Below, piece after piece: positions 53,116 through 63,682 of a stretch of 64,000 bases of DNA (position 1 is the stretch's first letter; each line of letters starts with the position of its first letter). The notes below the pieces were generated by a model. The model was not told the origin of the DNA, did not search any database, and saw only the letters and a list, made by a program, of their open reading frames with translations. The DNA is from Prorocentrum cordatum (lineage: Eukaryota; Sar; Dinophyceae; Prorocentrales; Prorocentraceae), in assembly GCA_963575745.1 (NCBI GenBank), contig CAUYUJ010014002.1:815823-879822 (forward strand). The letters are read 5' to 3'. The position numbers and the translations under genes were made by a program.

Positions 53116-53490
53116 CCCTCACCTCAGCCGAGACTTCCCTTTGAATGCAGGGCTTGTTTGAGGCGCAAAACAAATGAAGTAGGTTTAGAGTAGCTCCTGA
53201 AGTAGGTCGGCGAAGTAGGTCTGCAGCGCGCCTGGCAACAGTGGTCGGCGCAGGTAACTCGAAGGGAAAGGATGGCGAAACCGATTGCCGCGAGAAACTT
53301 TCAGGGGAAAGGAATGCGACATTCATGTGCAAAAGTAGCTTTCCAGGAAAGGTTGTCGGGAACACAATATCAAAAGTAACTTGTCGGGATCGGGTCAGTA
53401 ATGATATTTTCCAAACAAGCTTCTCGGGGAAATGCTGGAATGCCGCCGGCAAGGCGCGGCTTCTGCTAGCAAGCCAGCCGAGTAATTCGT
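53116..53490. other. Unassigned; scattered AAGTAGGT motifs
   Basis: GAAGTAGGTTT, GAAGTAGGTCG and GAAGTAGGTCT occur at 53,176-53,225 and foreshadow the array at 54,590. No gene seen. Confidence 0.4.
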
Positions 53491-53760
53491 GAAGTGCGCT
53501 GTCTTGGGTTCTTCTGGACTCCTTCGGGGCTTATCTTCAGGCTTCCAAAGTCTTCGGAAGCGCATGGACCAAAAGGCCCAATTCATTCGTGTCTCGTACG
53601 ATTTGGAAAGATTTCGGCTTCTCGGGGGTGTTATTGGGTGGCTCCGCGGCCGCTTGGGGCGGTCTCGGAGCGGTATTTGGGTTTCTTGGAGCATGCGGGA
53701 AACAATGTTGATCCATCTTGGGCTGTCTTGAACCATCTGTGAGACCGCGTTGCGTTCTGC
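53491..53760 (+). repeat. Diverged CTTGG-family segment
   Basis: CTTGGGTTCTTCTGG, CTTGGGGCGGTC and CTTGGGCTGTCTTG units at lower density than at 25-36 kb. Confidence 0.5.
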
Positions 53761-54585
53761 GAGGTCATGCCGGCTCTATCTTTGACCGTCCCTGGCGCTC
53801 CACCGATCCGCCGCCCCCCATTGCAGGCCCCGGAAGGAAGGGGGGGAGGGGCGCATCCATCCCCGAAGGGAAGACTGGGGGTTGTTGGAACAGGAAGCGC
53901 TCTAAACCACCTCCGTCCTGAGATCTGGGGGCATTGCGTTTCCCCCTTGGTCTGACCACAGCGGGAAGTGGGGCATGGAGGGCGGGGCGAGGGCCGCGGG
54001 CCCGAGCAAGGGAGAGGGGGGGGGGGCGAGAGGGAGGACCAGGAAGGTTAAGAAGGTCAGAAACGGGAGGGTGGGGGGCTCCAGAAGGCGGGTAGGGGGG
54101 AGGTGGCGTTTCCGGGGGGAGGAGGTGGAGGGAGGCTGGAATAATGAGGGCGCGTGAAAGAGGAGAGGAGGTGGAGAGAGGTGGGAGGAGGAAAGAGAAA
54201 CGGAAGGGGAGTGGCGCCTCCGTCGGGCCGGGCCCGGAGGGGCCCCGGGGGGCGGGGGGCGGCCGCATCAGGTTTGGTTTCTGAAGAACCTAGGGCGCCA
54301 GGCGGCGGCCCCCTGCCCGCCAGCGGGGGGGCTGCCAAAAGGCCCTGTCCTGTCGCGGTACGTTCGCTTGTCGCCCGACAGCGAAATCGCGCTCGATCCT
54401 CGACCCTCGGGGGGGGGGGGAGACCGCCCCCTTTGGGGGGCTCCCGCCTGTCGGGGGCAACCTACAAGTGTTTTGGGTTTGCTCACCTTCTGGGGGTACT
54501 TCGCAGATTCCTTTTTTGGCGCGCCGCCCCCGGGGGCGACTTCTGGGAAAGGCTCGGGCAAGCGTGTGCTGATGTTTCAAGGAAC
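53761..54585. other. Unassigned, G-rich
   Basis: GGGAGG-type purine patches (53,960-54,210) and G runs. Open frames have no domain. Confidence 0.35.
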
Positions 54586-54589
54586 CGCG

Positions 54590-54892
54590 CCCCCAAAGTA
54601 GGTCGGAAAGTAGGTTTGCAGAATTTGTTTTTGCAAAGTAGGTTCCAAAGAAGGTTTCCGGATTCCAAAAGTAGGTTTTCGGTAGCGCAAAGTAGGTTTC
54701 GGAGGCTTCAAAATAGGTTTTAGGAGCCTCAAAGTAGGTTTCGGAGGCCTCAAAGTAGGTTTCAAACCTACTTCAAACCTACTTCAAACCTACTTCAAAC
54801 CTACTTCAAACCTACTTCAAACCTACTTCAAACCTACTTCGAACCTACTTCAAACCTACTTCAAACCTATTTCAAACCTACTTCAAACTGTT
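54590..54892. repeat. AAGTAGGTTT array facing an ACCTACTTCAA array
   Basis: From 54,595 to 54,770 the motif AAAGTAGGTTT[CT] recurs about every 20-27 bases. From 54,770 to 54,890 its complement runs as a tight 11-bp array (TTCAAACCTAC, about eleven units). The switch point, AAGTAGGTTTCAAACCTACTT, is itself palindromic, so the whole block can fold back. Confidence 0.85.
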
Positions 54893-54904
54893 TTCGGAAG
54901 CATG

Positions 54905-55234
54905 GAAGGTCAGGGATTGAAGGTAGGAGGAGGAGGAGGTGGAGGAGAATGTGGGGGAGGAGGAGGAGGAGGAAGAGGAATGGGAGAGGAGGAGGAGGAG
55001 GAGGTGGATGAGGAGAGCCGGGAGGAGGATGTGGAGGAGGAAGAAGAGGAGGAGGAGGAGGAGAGCCAGGTCGAGGAAACGGAGGGCCAGGAGGAAGGAG
55101 GAACAGGAGAGAGGAGTAGGAGGAGGAGGACCAAGAGGACCCGGAGGATCGGGCGGAGGATGAGGGGCGGATGAAGGGGGGATGAGGGGGAAAAGGTAGG
55201 AACAAGATGGGGAATATGAGGGGGAGGAGGAGGA

Positions 55235-55265
<31 letters not shown>

Positions 55266-55345
55266 GGGGGGGCGGGGAGGGCGGGGAGGATCGGGGGCAG
55301 GAGGATGAGAACGTGGATGCTGCGGCTGACGAGGGGGAGGATGGT
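54905..55345. repeat. GGA-rich purine array
   Basis: GGAGGAGGAGG, GAGGAAGAGG and GGGGGG runs, interrupted. Confidence 0.85.
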
Positions 55346-56035
55346 GAGGCAAGGGGGGCGATGATGGGAAGCATGATGTGATTGATAACGAGTGGCTTTG
55401 GGGAGGGCAGAATGACCTTGGGCGGGGCGGCCGTGATAATGAGGAGGAGCCATGGCGTGTCCGAACCCCGCCGGGGCACGGTATTGGTACGGGGTTATTG
55501 TTGGTGGCGGCCCGGCTTGTCCGGGATTCCTTGAGTTGCGTTGTTCGCCGTGCCAGTTGCTGGGGCTGCCCCAATTGATTTTTGGGTCGCCCATCGTCGT
55601 GACTGCTTTTCTGGCGGGTCGTGTTTTCGGAGGTCTTCTCCGCAGCCGCTCTCGTTAATTTTCTATGTTTAGTGCCCGAGGGTGCATCGCGCGAAAAGTG
55701 TCGCGGCCCCTGCCTGAAATGCAGCCCTGACGCCGTTTTTCATTGCAAACCTTCTTGGCGAGGTTACCGCGGCCAGGGAACGTCCCCGGGTGCACTCGCC
55801 AGGGCTAGTTTGGCGAATTCGCTTCGCCAACTTAGCTGCCCGCGGCATTTGCGCCGACGCGCTTTGGCAAACCCAGTAACGGGAGGCTATCTGCCCGATG
55901 ACACGTTTTCCCCGCGCGTTGCACCTTCTTCCTGGAACCTACTATGCTTGCGAACCTATCTCCCGAACCTACTTTTGAACCTATCTAAAACCTATATCGA
56001 AATGTTTTCTGTTCGCCATTGCCCTGCATTGCTGG
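55346..56035. other. Unassigned stretch
   Basis: A plus frame 55,621-56,172 is open but its translation shows no domain. GAACCTACTTTTGAACCTATC near 55,965 is another stray piece of the 54.6-kb array. Confidence 0.35.
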
Positions 56036-56039
56036 GGAA

Positions 56040-56465
56040 GTCTCGGCACCTCAGATTCCTCACTGGGGATTTCTTTATCAGGATTCCTTGCGAAGGGTTT
56101 CTTATCAAGGATTGTTGCAATATTACCGCAGTAAAGCTTCCGTATTACGGATTCCTTGGCACACCTGCCTGAATAATAATTCCGCAATCAGGAGACCTCA
56201 GTAAGGATTCTTCGATAAAGGTTCCTCTGAAGGGTTCTTCAGTTTAGGATTCCTTATTAAGGGCTCCTTATGTGTGATTCTTTAGTGCGGATTTCTCAGT
56301 TGAGGGACTTCGTTAAGGATTCCCGCGCAAACATTCCTTGCCAAGGATGCCTTTGCAAATATACCTTAGTAAGGGCCCGTTTGCACATATTCCAAGTTAA
56401 ATGTTCCTTCGTTAAGATTCCCCATGAAAGGGTCCTTGCGTGAAGGTTCTCACTTTGGTTCCCTT
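56040..56465. repeat. GGATTCCTTA-type degenerate minisatellite
   Basis: Same family as 52,580-53,115: GGATTCCTT, GGTTCCTC, GGGCTCCTTA and TTCCTTGCCAAGGA. Confidence 0.7.
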
Positions 56466-56479
56466 ATGGAGGATTTTTT

Positions 56480-56545
56480 TTCCTCGTCATCATCGTCGTC
56501 GCCGGCGTCGTCATCGTCGTCGTCGTCATCATCGTCGGGATCGCA
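56480..56545. repeat. GTC/ATC microsatellite
   Basis: CGTCGTCATCGTCGTCG type over about 65 bases. Confidence 0.85.
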
Positions 56546-57247
56546 TTCGTCTTATCTAGCTCTTCCTTCGCACTCGCGTTATATCGTTGACCCCCCCCCT
56601 CGCCCCCCCGCCCCCCCGCCCGCCCCGCCCCCTCCCGAGGGAAGAGAGGGGCCGAGGCCCAGCGCGAGAGAACGTAGCGAAGATAAGGCCCACGGCATGA
56701 TCGCAGGGGGGGGAGCTATTATTTTTCTTTGAATTCAGATTTGTTGCAAGTACATGTCGGAGATCTGCTGTCCTCAATGATGTTTGCGCTTCTCCTGCCA
56801 GGCTTGGTCTTGCCCGCCATCGGTCTCTCGCTGAATATCGGCCTATGCTGCGCGCTCGTCTACGGGGCGCAGTCTTGCGCGCGCCATTCTGAGCGCGCGG
56901 GAAGGAAGGAGGGCCGATTCCATGCGATAGAATCCGAGACCCACGTGTAATGCCCTGGACCCTGGGCGGGACTAACGTCTCATGCAGTGGCGCGGCGGGA
57001 AGTCGTGATTAAATTCTGGCAGAGGGCAGGGGATCGTCAGTTTCTTTCTTCGGGACTGCCTATTGCGATTCCGTTTGTTCATTTGAACTGCGCGTCGGAT
57101 CTACGATATCGGCGTCAGCTAGTGCGCGCCGCTCCAAATGTGGCGGGGCAATATCGGGGGGCTGCCCAGACCTGAGCGTAGGGTCCTAGGCGCGCGCTAA
57201 GCCATTGCATGCTTACTCAGCTGCGCGGCCTGGTGCGATCATTTTAA
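56546..57247. other. Unassigned; one hydrophobic open frame
   Basis: The plus frame 56,729-56,950 has one hydrophobic stretch (MMFALLLPGLVLPAIGLSL) that would span a membrane, but no family and no start or splice support. Confidence 0.25.
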
Positions 57248-57412
57248 CGCGTGGGTTTGCGGCTGTTGATGAAAGCTGCAAGATGTCATCTATTGGTCAA
57301 ATGCAAGGCGCTCGATCTTGCGTCGCATGGCTTAGATTTGCTTGCGACTGCTGTGCGCGATGATGAAATATGCCTTGCTCGGCAGTTTCTGCCTGGTGGA
57401 GGAACTCGATGA
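57248..57412 (+). pseudogene. Short coding-like remnant, unknown
   Basis: A 54-codon open segment between TAA (57,245-57,247) and TGA (57,410-57,412) reads LMKAARCHLLVKCKALDLAS then HGLDLLATAVRDDEIC and ARQFLPGGGTR. Its balanced codon use is protein-like compared with neighbouring frames. It has no ATG at its start and no recognised family. It could be an exon or a scrap of a retroelement. Confidence 0.3.
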
Positions 57413-57952
57413 TTAGAGGCATTGCTGCCGATGCTGCTGACATTCTCTCTCCCAGCGCTCAGCGGACGGGCTTGGGGGCCCGCGCGCGGTGCACGCATTT
57501 TCCTCGAGGGCCTCGAGCACCGATGACCCCCTTGATCCACTTGCAAGCTCGCATTCGGCGATGGCGCATGGAAGTTGATATGCTTGTCTTCATTCGCCTT
57601 CGGCCTCGGTTCAGGGCTCTCGAAAAGGTTGCCTGCGCACACCTTCCCATTGGCGTTCTCAGGGCTCTGTTTGGGGGGGAGGGGGCGCGCGCCTCGGCGG
57701 GGCTTCGTTGCGTGGACAGAGTGCGCGGTTCGCGCGTGCGCGGGGTAGGGGGGCGGGGGGGTGGCCGGCGATTTTCGCCACTGCAGATGCTGCCGCGCGT
57801 CATGTCTCTAGCCCCCTTTTGGTCGCCGGCGTTCAGAACCTGCAGGACAGTGGAGGGAGCTTCTGTTCGACGACGAGTCTTGGTTCTCTGCTCTCGCTCC
57901 TGGGGCCCGCGCGGGGGCCTGGTCGCGACGCCGCCGCCGGCGCCGCCCCCCG

Positions 57953-57983
<31 letters not shown>

Positions 57984-59290
57984 AGGCCCGCGCCCGCCTC
58001 CGCTCAAGCACCGCGCTCCCGCCGCAACAGGCATTTCACGCACGGCTGTTTTTTTTTTTCGGCGGCGCGCGACGGTTGCTAGTGTTTCCCGCAGCCGCTC
58101 CTGTCCATGGCATCCCAGGGTCTTGGCTCCCTTCTCGTTCTTTTCGTGGGCCTTGGCCCCGCGGTGCACATTTCTCCAATTCGGCTGTTTTCCTGGAGCG
58201 TCGGCCCCTCTCGCCATGGCGGCAATGCGACGCGCGCGCCGCGGCAGCTGCGGGCCCCTGGAGAGCGTTGCGAGGACCGCTCCGACTTCCCGCCGTCCCC
58301 AAGCGTTCCGAAGGGTTACGCCGCGCCCCTTGGCCCTCGGCGGCGCGCGTTCTCTTCGTGCCTCGTTTTGGCCCTTTCGCTGCGTCCTGGGCATTGCTCC
58401 TTGCCTCGCCCGTGGCCCTTGCATCGGTGCTTCTGGTCACTGTGCTTGGGGGCCGAGTGGGCCGCGCCCTGGCCTTGTTCCTGGTGCCGCTGTGCTTTTC
58501 TATTATGAGTTGGTCCCTGTGCGCATGTCTCATGTTTATATGGATCCTGGTCTCTGCTGTAAGTCTTCCTCCTTCCCTGTCCCTGCCGCAGCCTCCCTCG
58601 CCTGCGGGGTGGTGCGCCGTTGGGGGCCTCGTTTTTGCTTTCGCTTTTGTGTCCCTCGCGTCTCCCCCCTGCTGCTGTCGCTGTGGTCGCTGTTGCTGCT
58701 GCTGTGCGCCCTCTCCTGCGCGCCCCCCTGCCGCTGCTCCGCGGCGCCGCTGCCGCTGCCTGCCGCGGCGCCGCGTTGGGTCGGGCACTTCTGGCCGCGG
58801 GTGGGGTGGTCAGGGAACGAGCGGCGGCGCGCGCGAGAGAGTGCGACCGCCCCCCGTGTGCCCCGCCGCCGCGCCCACCCCGCGCCTGTCGATGAGGTTG
58901 ACTTGCGTGCTTTCGTTCAGGGAAAGGATCAGCGTTGTAGCTGGGCCTCCGTGAATCGATCCCCCAATCCCAGACACTGGTAGGGGTGGCGAGCGCAGGC
59001 GCCGCTTCTTGCGCGGCGTAGACTCTACCTACCCCCTGTGTCAAGTGCGCCCCTCCTCCTCCGCTCGTGGCCTACCGTTGGCGGACGCGGCCGCGTCGAT
59101 GCCCCCGCGCGCGAGGCGCCACAGTGTCCGCGCGCGGGTGGTGGAGCCTGCCGCGCTGCTGGGAGTCAGGGGCCAGTGCCTTTCCTCTCTCTCCCCCGTC
59201 TTGCTACTGTTTCCTCCTCCTCCCTCTCCAATTGGACGCGTGCCCGCCTGGCGGCACGCCCTGGCAAGTATTATGGATGATGGAACGTGG
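57413..59290. other. GC-rich stretch with long but unsupported frames
   Basis: A plus frame spans 57,370-58,983, but three overlapping frames on the minus strand are nearly as long, it crosses a run of about 30 C (57,948-57,979), and it is Pro/Arg/Ser/Ala low complexity. Another plus frame has hydrophobic text at about 58,380-58,560. I see no domain. Confidence 0.3.
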
Positions 59291-59294
59291 TGCG

Positions 59295-59605
59295 TGTGTT
59301 TCGTGGAAACATGTCATCATCCTCGTACCCGTCAGCACCGTCATCATCATCAGCATCATCATCACCACCCCCATCATCATCCCCACCACCATCCTCAGCA
59401 GCACCGACAGCACCGTCCTCACCAGCAGCAGCATTAACGTCAACATCATCATCGTCGTCACCACCGTCCTCAGCAGCAGCAACACCAGCATAATCGCCCT
59501 CGCCGTCGTCGTCGCCGTCACTGACGCCGCCACCGTCGCCACCATCATCGCCAACGTCGTCATTGCCACCGCCACCATCAACACCATAATCTTCATTACC
59601 GCCAC

Positions 59606-59653
<48 letters not shown>

Positions 59654-59660
59654 CGACATC
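59295..59660. repeat. CAT/CAC/CAG and GTC triplet array
   Basis: CATCATCAT, CACCACCAT, CAGCAGCA and finally a pure GTC block (59,609-59,651). Confidence 0.9.
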
Positions 59661-60064
59661 GTCCCAAGAGCCATCATTGTCTGCGTCGGTGTCGTTGCCC
59701 AGTTGCGTTTCCCCATCAAGTTGCGCTCGGGCGGCTGGGGTGTCTGCGCGAGCGCTGGGGGCAGTTACGCGCGGATGCGGCCAACATTCACGGTTCCACA
59801 TCGTTTGCGCCACGTCTTCTGTACCGCTCAGATTGTACCACGCATGTTGCAGCCTATCTTGCCACGTATAGTGCACCACGTATATGCTCCTTTTCTAAAA
59901 AGAGAATAGACTCTACCCCCCCCGGCGTTATCGCTACCCCTTTCGGGTATGTAAATCATGTATGATTCTGATTACATTTCCATCCGAAATATGAAATCAC
60001 AATGTCCCAGGCCAGCCGGTATCCCCCTCTTGAGGTTCCATTGTGCCAAAAAAATTCGGCGGTG
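59661..60064. other. Unassigned stretch
   Basis: Mixed GC, turning AT-rich at about 59,935-60,000. Nothing recognised. Confidence 0.35.
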
Positions 60065-60275
60065 TTATTTTTTGCTCTAGCATAGCACTTTTTCGCGAAT
60101 CCCTTTGCAAAACATGGGACGAAGTGCGCACGCGCGCGACGTCGCGCGCATGCCGAAATCCTTCAAAAACCTTCGGTGCCAGAAGGGTTTCGCAATCGAG
60201 CTCCCCAAAAACATACAAAACACACAGGGTTTCGTAAGACTAAATCGCATCAGAAAAAAACTTACGCGCGAGATC
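60065..60275. repeat. Direct repeat, left copy, flanking the G-run array
   Basis: CGCGAATCC, TTTGCAAAACATGGGACGAA, GTGCGCACGCGCGCG, CCGAAATCCTTCAAAA and CAAAAAC follow in the same order as in the right copy (61,560-61,785). Identity looks fairly high over about 150 bases. Confidence 0.75.
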
Positions 60276-60339
60276 TTGCGAAATCCGCCGATCCGGCGTG
60301 TGAGTTTCTGAGAGCGTGGGCTTGAGCTCGCTCAAGCTT

Positions 60340-61370
60340 CGCTCGGGGGGGGGGGATCCGGCGAATTATCCACGCAACTCAGTGAACGCTCCAGCAAGGG
60401 GGGGGGGGGCCAGAATCGAGGGGGGGGGGGCACGAGCGAGGACGGAGGGGGGGGGGGGTCGAGCTCAAGCGGGGGGGGGGGCCCAAGGAGAACTCGGCGG
60501 GGGGGGGGGGGGTGTCCCAGAATGGAGAGGGGAGGGGGGGGAGCTCGTGCGAGGACGGAAGGCGGGTCGAGCTCAAGCGGGAGGGGGGGTCCAAGGAGGA
60601 AACTCGAGCGGGGACGGAGGGGGGGGTCGAGCTCAAGCAAAGGTGGGGGCGGAGCTCAAGCGGGGGGGGGGGGGTCAGCGCGGGGGGGGGTCCAGAATCG
60701 AAAGGGGGGGGGGGGGGGGAACTCGAGGCGAGGACGCGGGGGGGGGGGGGTCGAGCGAGGCCGGGGGGGGACGGGCCCAAGGAAGAAGCTCGAGCGGGGG
60801 ACGGAGGGGGGGGGTCGAGCTCAAGCGGGGGGGGGGTCAGCGCGGGCGGGGGGTGGGGGTCCAAGAATCGAGAGGGGGGGGGGAGTTCGAGCGAGGAAGG
60901 GAGGGGGGAGTCGAACGGGGGGTGGGGTCGGTCAAGCGGGGTCAACGCGGGGAGGGGGTCCAAGAATGAGGGAGGGGGGGGGAGGAGCTCGAGCGAGGAC
61001 GGGGGGAGGGTCGATTTCAAGCGGGGGGGGGGTCCAAGGAGGAAGCTCGAGCGGGACGGGGGGGGGGGGTCGAGCTCAAGCGGGGGGGGGGGGGTCAGCG
61101 CGGGGGGGGCGGTCCAAGAATCGAGGGGGGGGGCGCTCGAGCGAGGACGGGGGGGGGTCGAACGGAGGGGAGGGCGCGAGCTCAAGCGGGGGGGGGGCAG
61201 CGCGGGGGCGGGGGTCCAAGAATCGAGGGGGGGGGAACCTCGAGCGAGGACGGGGGGGGGGGGAGCTCAAGCGGGGAGGGGTCCAAGGAGGAAACTCGAG
61301 CGGGGACGGAGGGGGGGGTCGAGCTCAAGCGGGGGGGGTCCAAGAAACCGGGGAGGGCAGCGGGGGGAGG
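60340..61370. repeat. G-run minisatellite, ~1 kb
   Basis: Runs of 6-14 G alternate with GTCGAGCTCAAGC, GTCCAAGGAGGAA, CTCGAGCGAGGAC and GTCCAGAATCGA blocks in a loosely repeating order. More than thirty G runs lie on the plus strand, so G-quadruplexes are expected. The 641-residue frame through it is Gly/Arg low complexity. Confidence 0.9.
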
Positions 61371-61375
61371 AGGGA

Positions 61376-61440
61376 CGTCGTCGTCATCATCGTCCGTCGT
61401 TGACCCGGTCGTCGGTCGTCGTCGTCGTCGTCATCGTCAG
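61376..61440. repeat. GTC-type microsatellite
   Basis: CGTCGTCATCATCGTCC then GTCGTCGTCG. Confidence 0.8.
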
Positions 61441-61559
61441 TTCCCACACGCATCGGGAGCGCCCCGGATCGGCGGCACTGGCCGGAGGCCATTACAATCT
61501 TAAGAAAACCATTGTTTTTTTCAAGATTTTTACAACATGCTACCAAACGGGCGTCACGC

Positions 61560-61785
61560 ACGCATGTCGAAATCTGTCGAACGCCCTTGCGCGTGTGCCG
61601 TCGCGAGAATCCTCTGCAAAAAATGGGACGAAGTGCAGACGCGCGCGTCGTCGCGCGCGTACGCCGAAATCCTTCAAAACCCAACGGTTTCGGAAGGATT
61701 TCAAAATCGCGCGTCCAAAAAACCTACAAAAACACCAGGTTCCGCAACACGGATTTTCAACAAAAGCGTGCGCGCGCGCTCTTGC
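61560..61785. repeat. Direct repeat, right copy
   Basis: GCGAGAATCC, TCTGCAAAAAATGGGACGAA, GTGCAGACGCGCGCG, CCGAAATCCTTCAAAA and CAAAAACAC match the left copy at 60,065-60,275. Confidence 0.75.
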
Positions 61786-61786
61786 G

Positions 61787-61789
<3 letters not shown>

Positions 61790-61836
<47 letters not shown>

Positions 61837-62310
61837 CTCCCTCCTCCCGCGTCGTCGTCGTCGTCGCCTACGTCGTCCTGTGTCTTTCCTCGTGTTCGTC
61901 GTCGTCGTCGTCTCTCTTTGGCGTCGTGGTCGTTTCCGTCGTCGTTGTCGCCGTGGTCGTCCTTCCTCCTCCTCCCTCGTCGTCGTCGTCGTCCGTCGTC
62001 GGCGTCTCGTCGTCGTCCCTCCTATTTCGTCGCCGTCGTGGTCGTCGTTGTCGTCTCGTCGTCGTCTCGTCGTCGTCTTCCCTCCTCCCTCGTCGTTGTC
62101 GTCGTCGGCGTCGCCGTCCTTCCTTCTTCGTCGTTCGCGTTGTCGCCGTCCTCCCTCCTCCCTCGTTGTAGTCGTTGTCGTCGTTGTCGTCGTTGTCGCC
62201 GTCGTCGTCCTCCCTCCTCCCTCGTCGTCGTCTTCGTCGTCGTCGACGTCGGCGTCGTCTTCGTCGCCGCTGTCGTCGTCGTCGTCGTCGTCGTCGTCAT
62301 CGGCCGTCTT
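61790..62310. repeat. Degenerate GTC array, ~520 bp
   Basis: GTCGTC blocks with CCTCCCTCCTCCCTCGT interruptions at roughly regular spacing. Confidence 0.9.
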
Positions 62311-62716
62311 GCTTCTCCGGCCTTCTTGGGTTGCTCTTGAGACGCCCCCGAGGGCTCCAAGACGACCCCGGAGCAATATCTGTGCTCGGTCCCGCAAGGG
62401 TTTTGCAAACCAAGTTGCGGGTGGGTGGGTGGGATGATTGCGCGAGCAATGGAGATGACGACTTCAAGTTCCGCAGAGTGGACATCATTCCATAGATAGT
62501 ACCAAATCTAGCGCGCATTGAGAATTCAATCCCTCACTGTTCCAGGTTTAGCGCTGGCAAACACTGTCGTTTCTTTCTCGAAGTAGCCGATTGCGCAATG
62601 TAGCGCCCGATGTCGCCACTGTTGGCTCGGCCAAACGACGCAAGCCCTCCAACTTGCCCAACACAAGAAGGTACCTTTGTCCCCCCCACCTCGCCCATTT
62701 CCTTTCCTCCGGCAGG
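62311..62716. other. Unassigned stretch
   Basis: A short CTTGG-family patch (62,310-62,370) and a GGGTGGGTGGGTGGG run at about 62,420. No gene recognised. Confidence 0.35.
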
Positions 62717-62738
62717 TCTGTGGCCACTTTGGCTCAAG
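62717..62738 (+). other. Relict dinoflagellate spliced leader (19 of 22 bases)
   Basis: TCTGTGGCCACTTTGGCTCAAG differs from the canonical 22-base leader at only three positions (3, 6 and 11). It is followed at 62,744-62,759 by GCCGCTTCGGCTCATG, which resembles the last 16 bases of a second leader. Tandem, decayed leaders of this kind are known from dinoflagellate genes that were trans-spliced, reverse-transcribed and re-inserted. It marks the 5' end of a retroposed transcript whose body I cannot identify; a small basic frame with ATG at 62,757 follows. Confidence 0.8.
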
Positions 62739-62759
62739 GATTCGCCGCTTCGGCTCATG

Positions 62760-63213
62760 CACACGGAAACCGTTTTTGGCTTACGGTCCGCCGATCACCC
62801 AGGTTATCGGGCCCGCCCCCCCCCCTTCCTCCCCCAGGATAGCTTGACATCGTCGGTTGCGCAGGTGCGAAAGAGATACGCACTTTTTGTTTTGCGCCGC
62901 CATACGTGGGGCTGCCCAAAGCGACGAAAAGGTAAAGGCATCGGTTGGCGCCTCCCCCCCATTCCCTCCAGTGCCAGATAAACCGGGCTATCGCCGAAAA
63001 GTGATGTTTGTACAAGGCCGCTATTAAGAAAACACCTTTTTTCGAAGGTCTAAAAACATGCAAGTTTCGGGTGTACTTGCACGGTTGTTAGTAAGCTAGC
63101 CTAAAAATTGCACGTTCCAGGGACTTCCCCCCCCCCACACCGAATGATTCGGGCGACCGCCGAAAAGTGCAAAACGATCTCTTAGCTGGCCGCACTCAGG
63201 CTGGTCGGCCCTC
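62760..63213. other. Unassigned; body of the possible retrocopy
   Basis: An open frame (ATG 62,757, to about 62,981) is basic and unrecognised. CGCCGAAAAGTG occurs at about 62,990 and 63,161 as a short repeat. 63,000-63,120 is AT-richer. Confidence 0.3.
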
Positions 63214-63378
63214 ATGGGCGCTAGCCCGTGCCGCGCGGGGCTGGCGGCGGCGGCGGCGCCGGAGCGGCCGCGGCGGCGGTGCGGCGCTCTCGGGCAGGAG
63301 CCGCGGCCCGCAGTGGCAGGCGGCGCAGCAGTGGCGGTGGGCCTGTCGCCAGAACCGCAGTCTGCCGCCGCGGCGGTC
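63214..63378 (+). CDS. Possible first exon of the F-box gene
   Basis: An ATG at 63,214 opens a frame (MGASPCRAGLAAAAAPERPR) that is Ala/Pro/Arg-rich, typical of a disordered N-terminus in a GC-rich genome. It is followed by a possible donor (GCG|GTCCTC) and then a pyrimidine repeat. There is no domain, and the link to the F-box exon is only by proximity. Confidence 0.25.
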
Positions 63379-63379
63379 C

Positions 63380-63675
63380 TCCTCTTCTTCCTCCTCCTCC
63401 TCCTCTTCCTTCTCCTTCTACTCGTCCTTCTCCTCCTCCTCCTCCCCCTCCTCCTCCTCCTCCTTCTCCTCCTCCTCCTCCTCAGCTCCTCAGCTCCTCA
63501 GCTCCTCAGCTCCTCAGCTCCTCAGCTCTTCGGCTCCTCCGCTCCTCAGATCCTCAGCTCCTCAGCTCCTCAGCTTCTCAGCTCCTCAGCTCCTCAGCTC
63601 CTCAGCTCCTCCTCCTCCTCCTCCTCGTCCTCGTCGTCGTCCTCCTCCGCTTCCTCCTCCGCCTCCTCCTGCTCG
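63380..63675. repeat. CCT array, AGCTCCTC octamers, then CCT again
   Basis: CTCCTC (63,380-63,480), about sixteen copies of the octamer AGCTCCTC (63,482-63,612, a few variants), then CCTCGTCGTC and CCTCCTCCG. Each octamer ends a pyrimidine tract with AG, so the block is an array of potential splice acceptors just before the F-box exon. Confidence 0.85.
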
Positions 63676-63682
63676 CGTCGAG

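Noticed and set aside
53765-54723. Overlapping long frames in the G-rich stretch
   Set aside because: Open on both strands in several frames, Pro/Gly/Arg-rich, with no domain.
57370-58983. 537-residue plus-strand frame
   Set aside because: Three minus-strand frames are nearly as long, it crosses a run of about 30 C, and no domain is visible; GC-rich DNA has few stops.
60316-62437. 641-residue plus-strand frame
   Set aside because: It runs through G runs and a GTC array; Gly/Arg/Ser/Val low complexity and broken repeats explain its openness.
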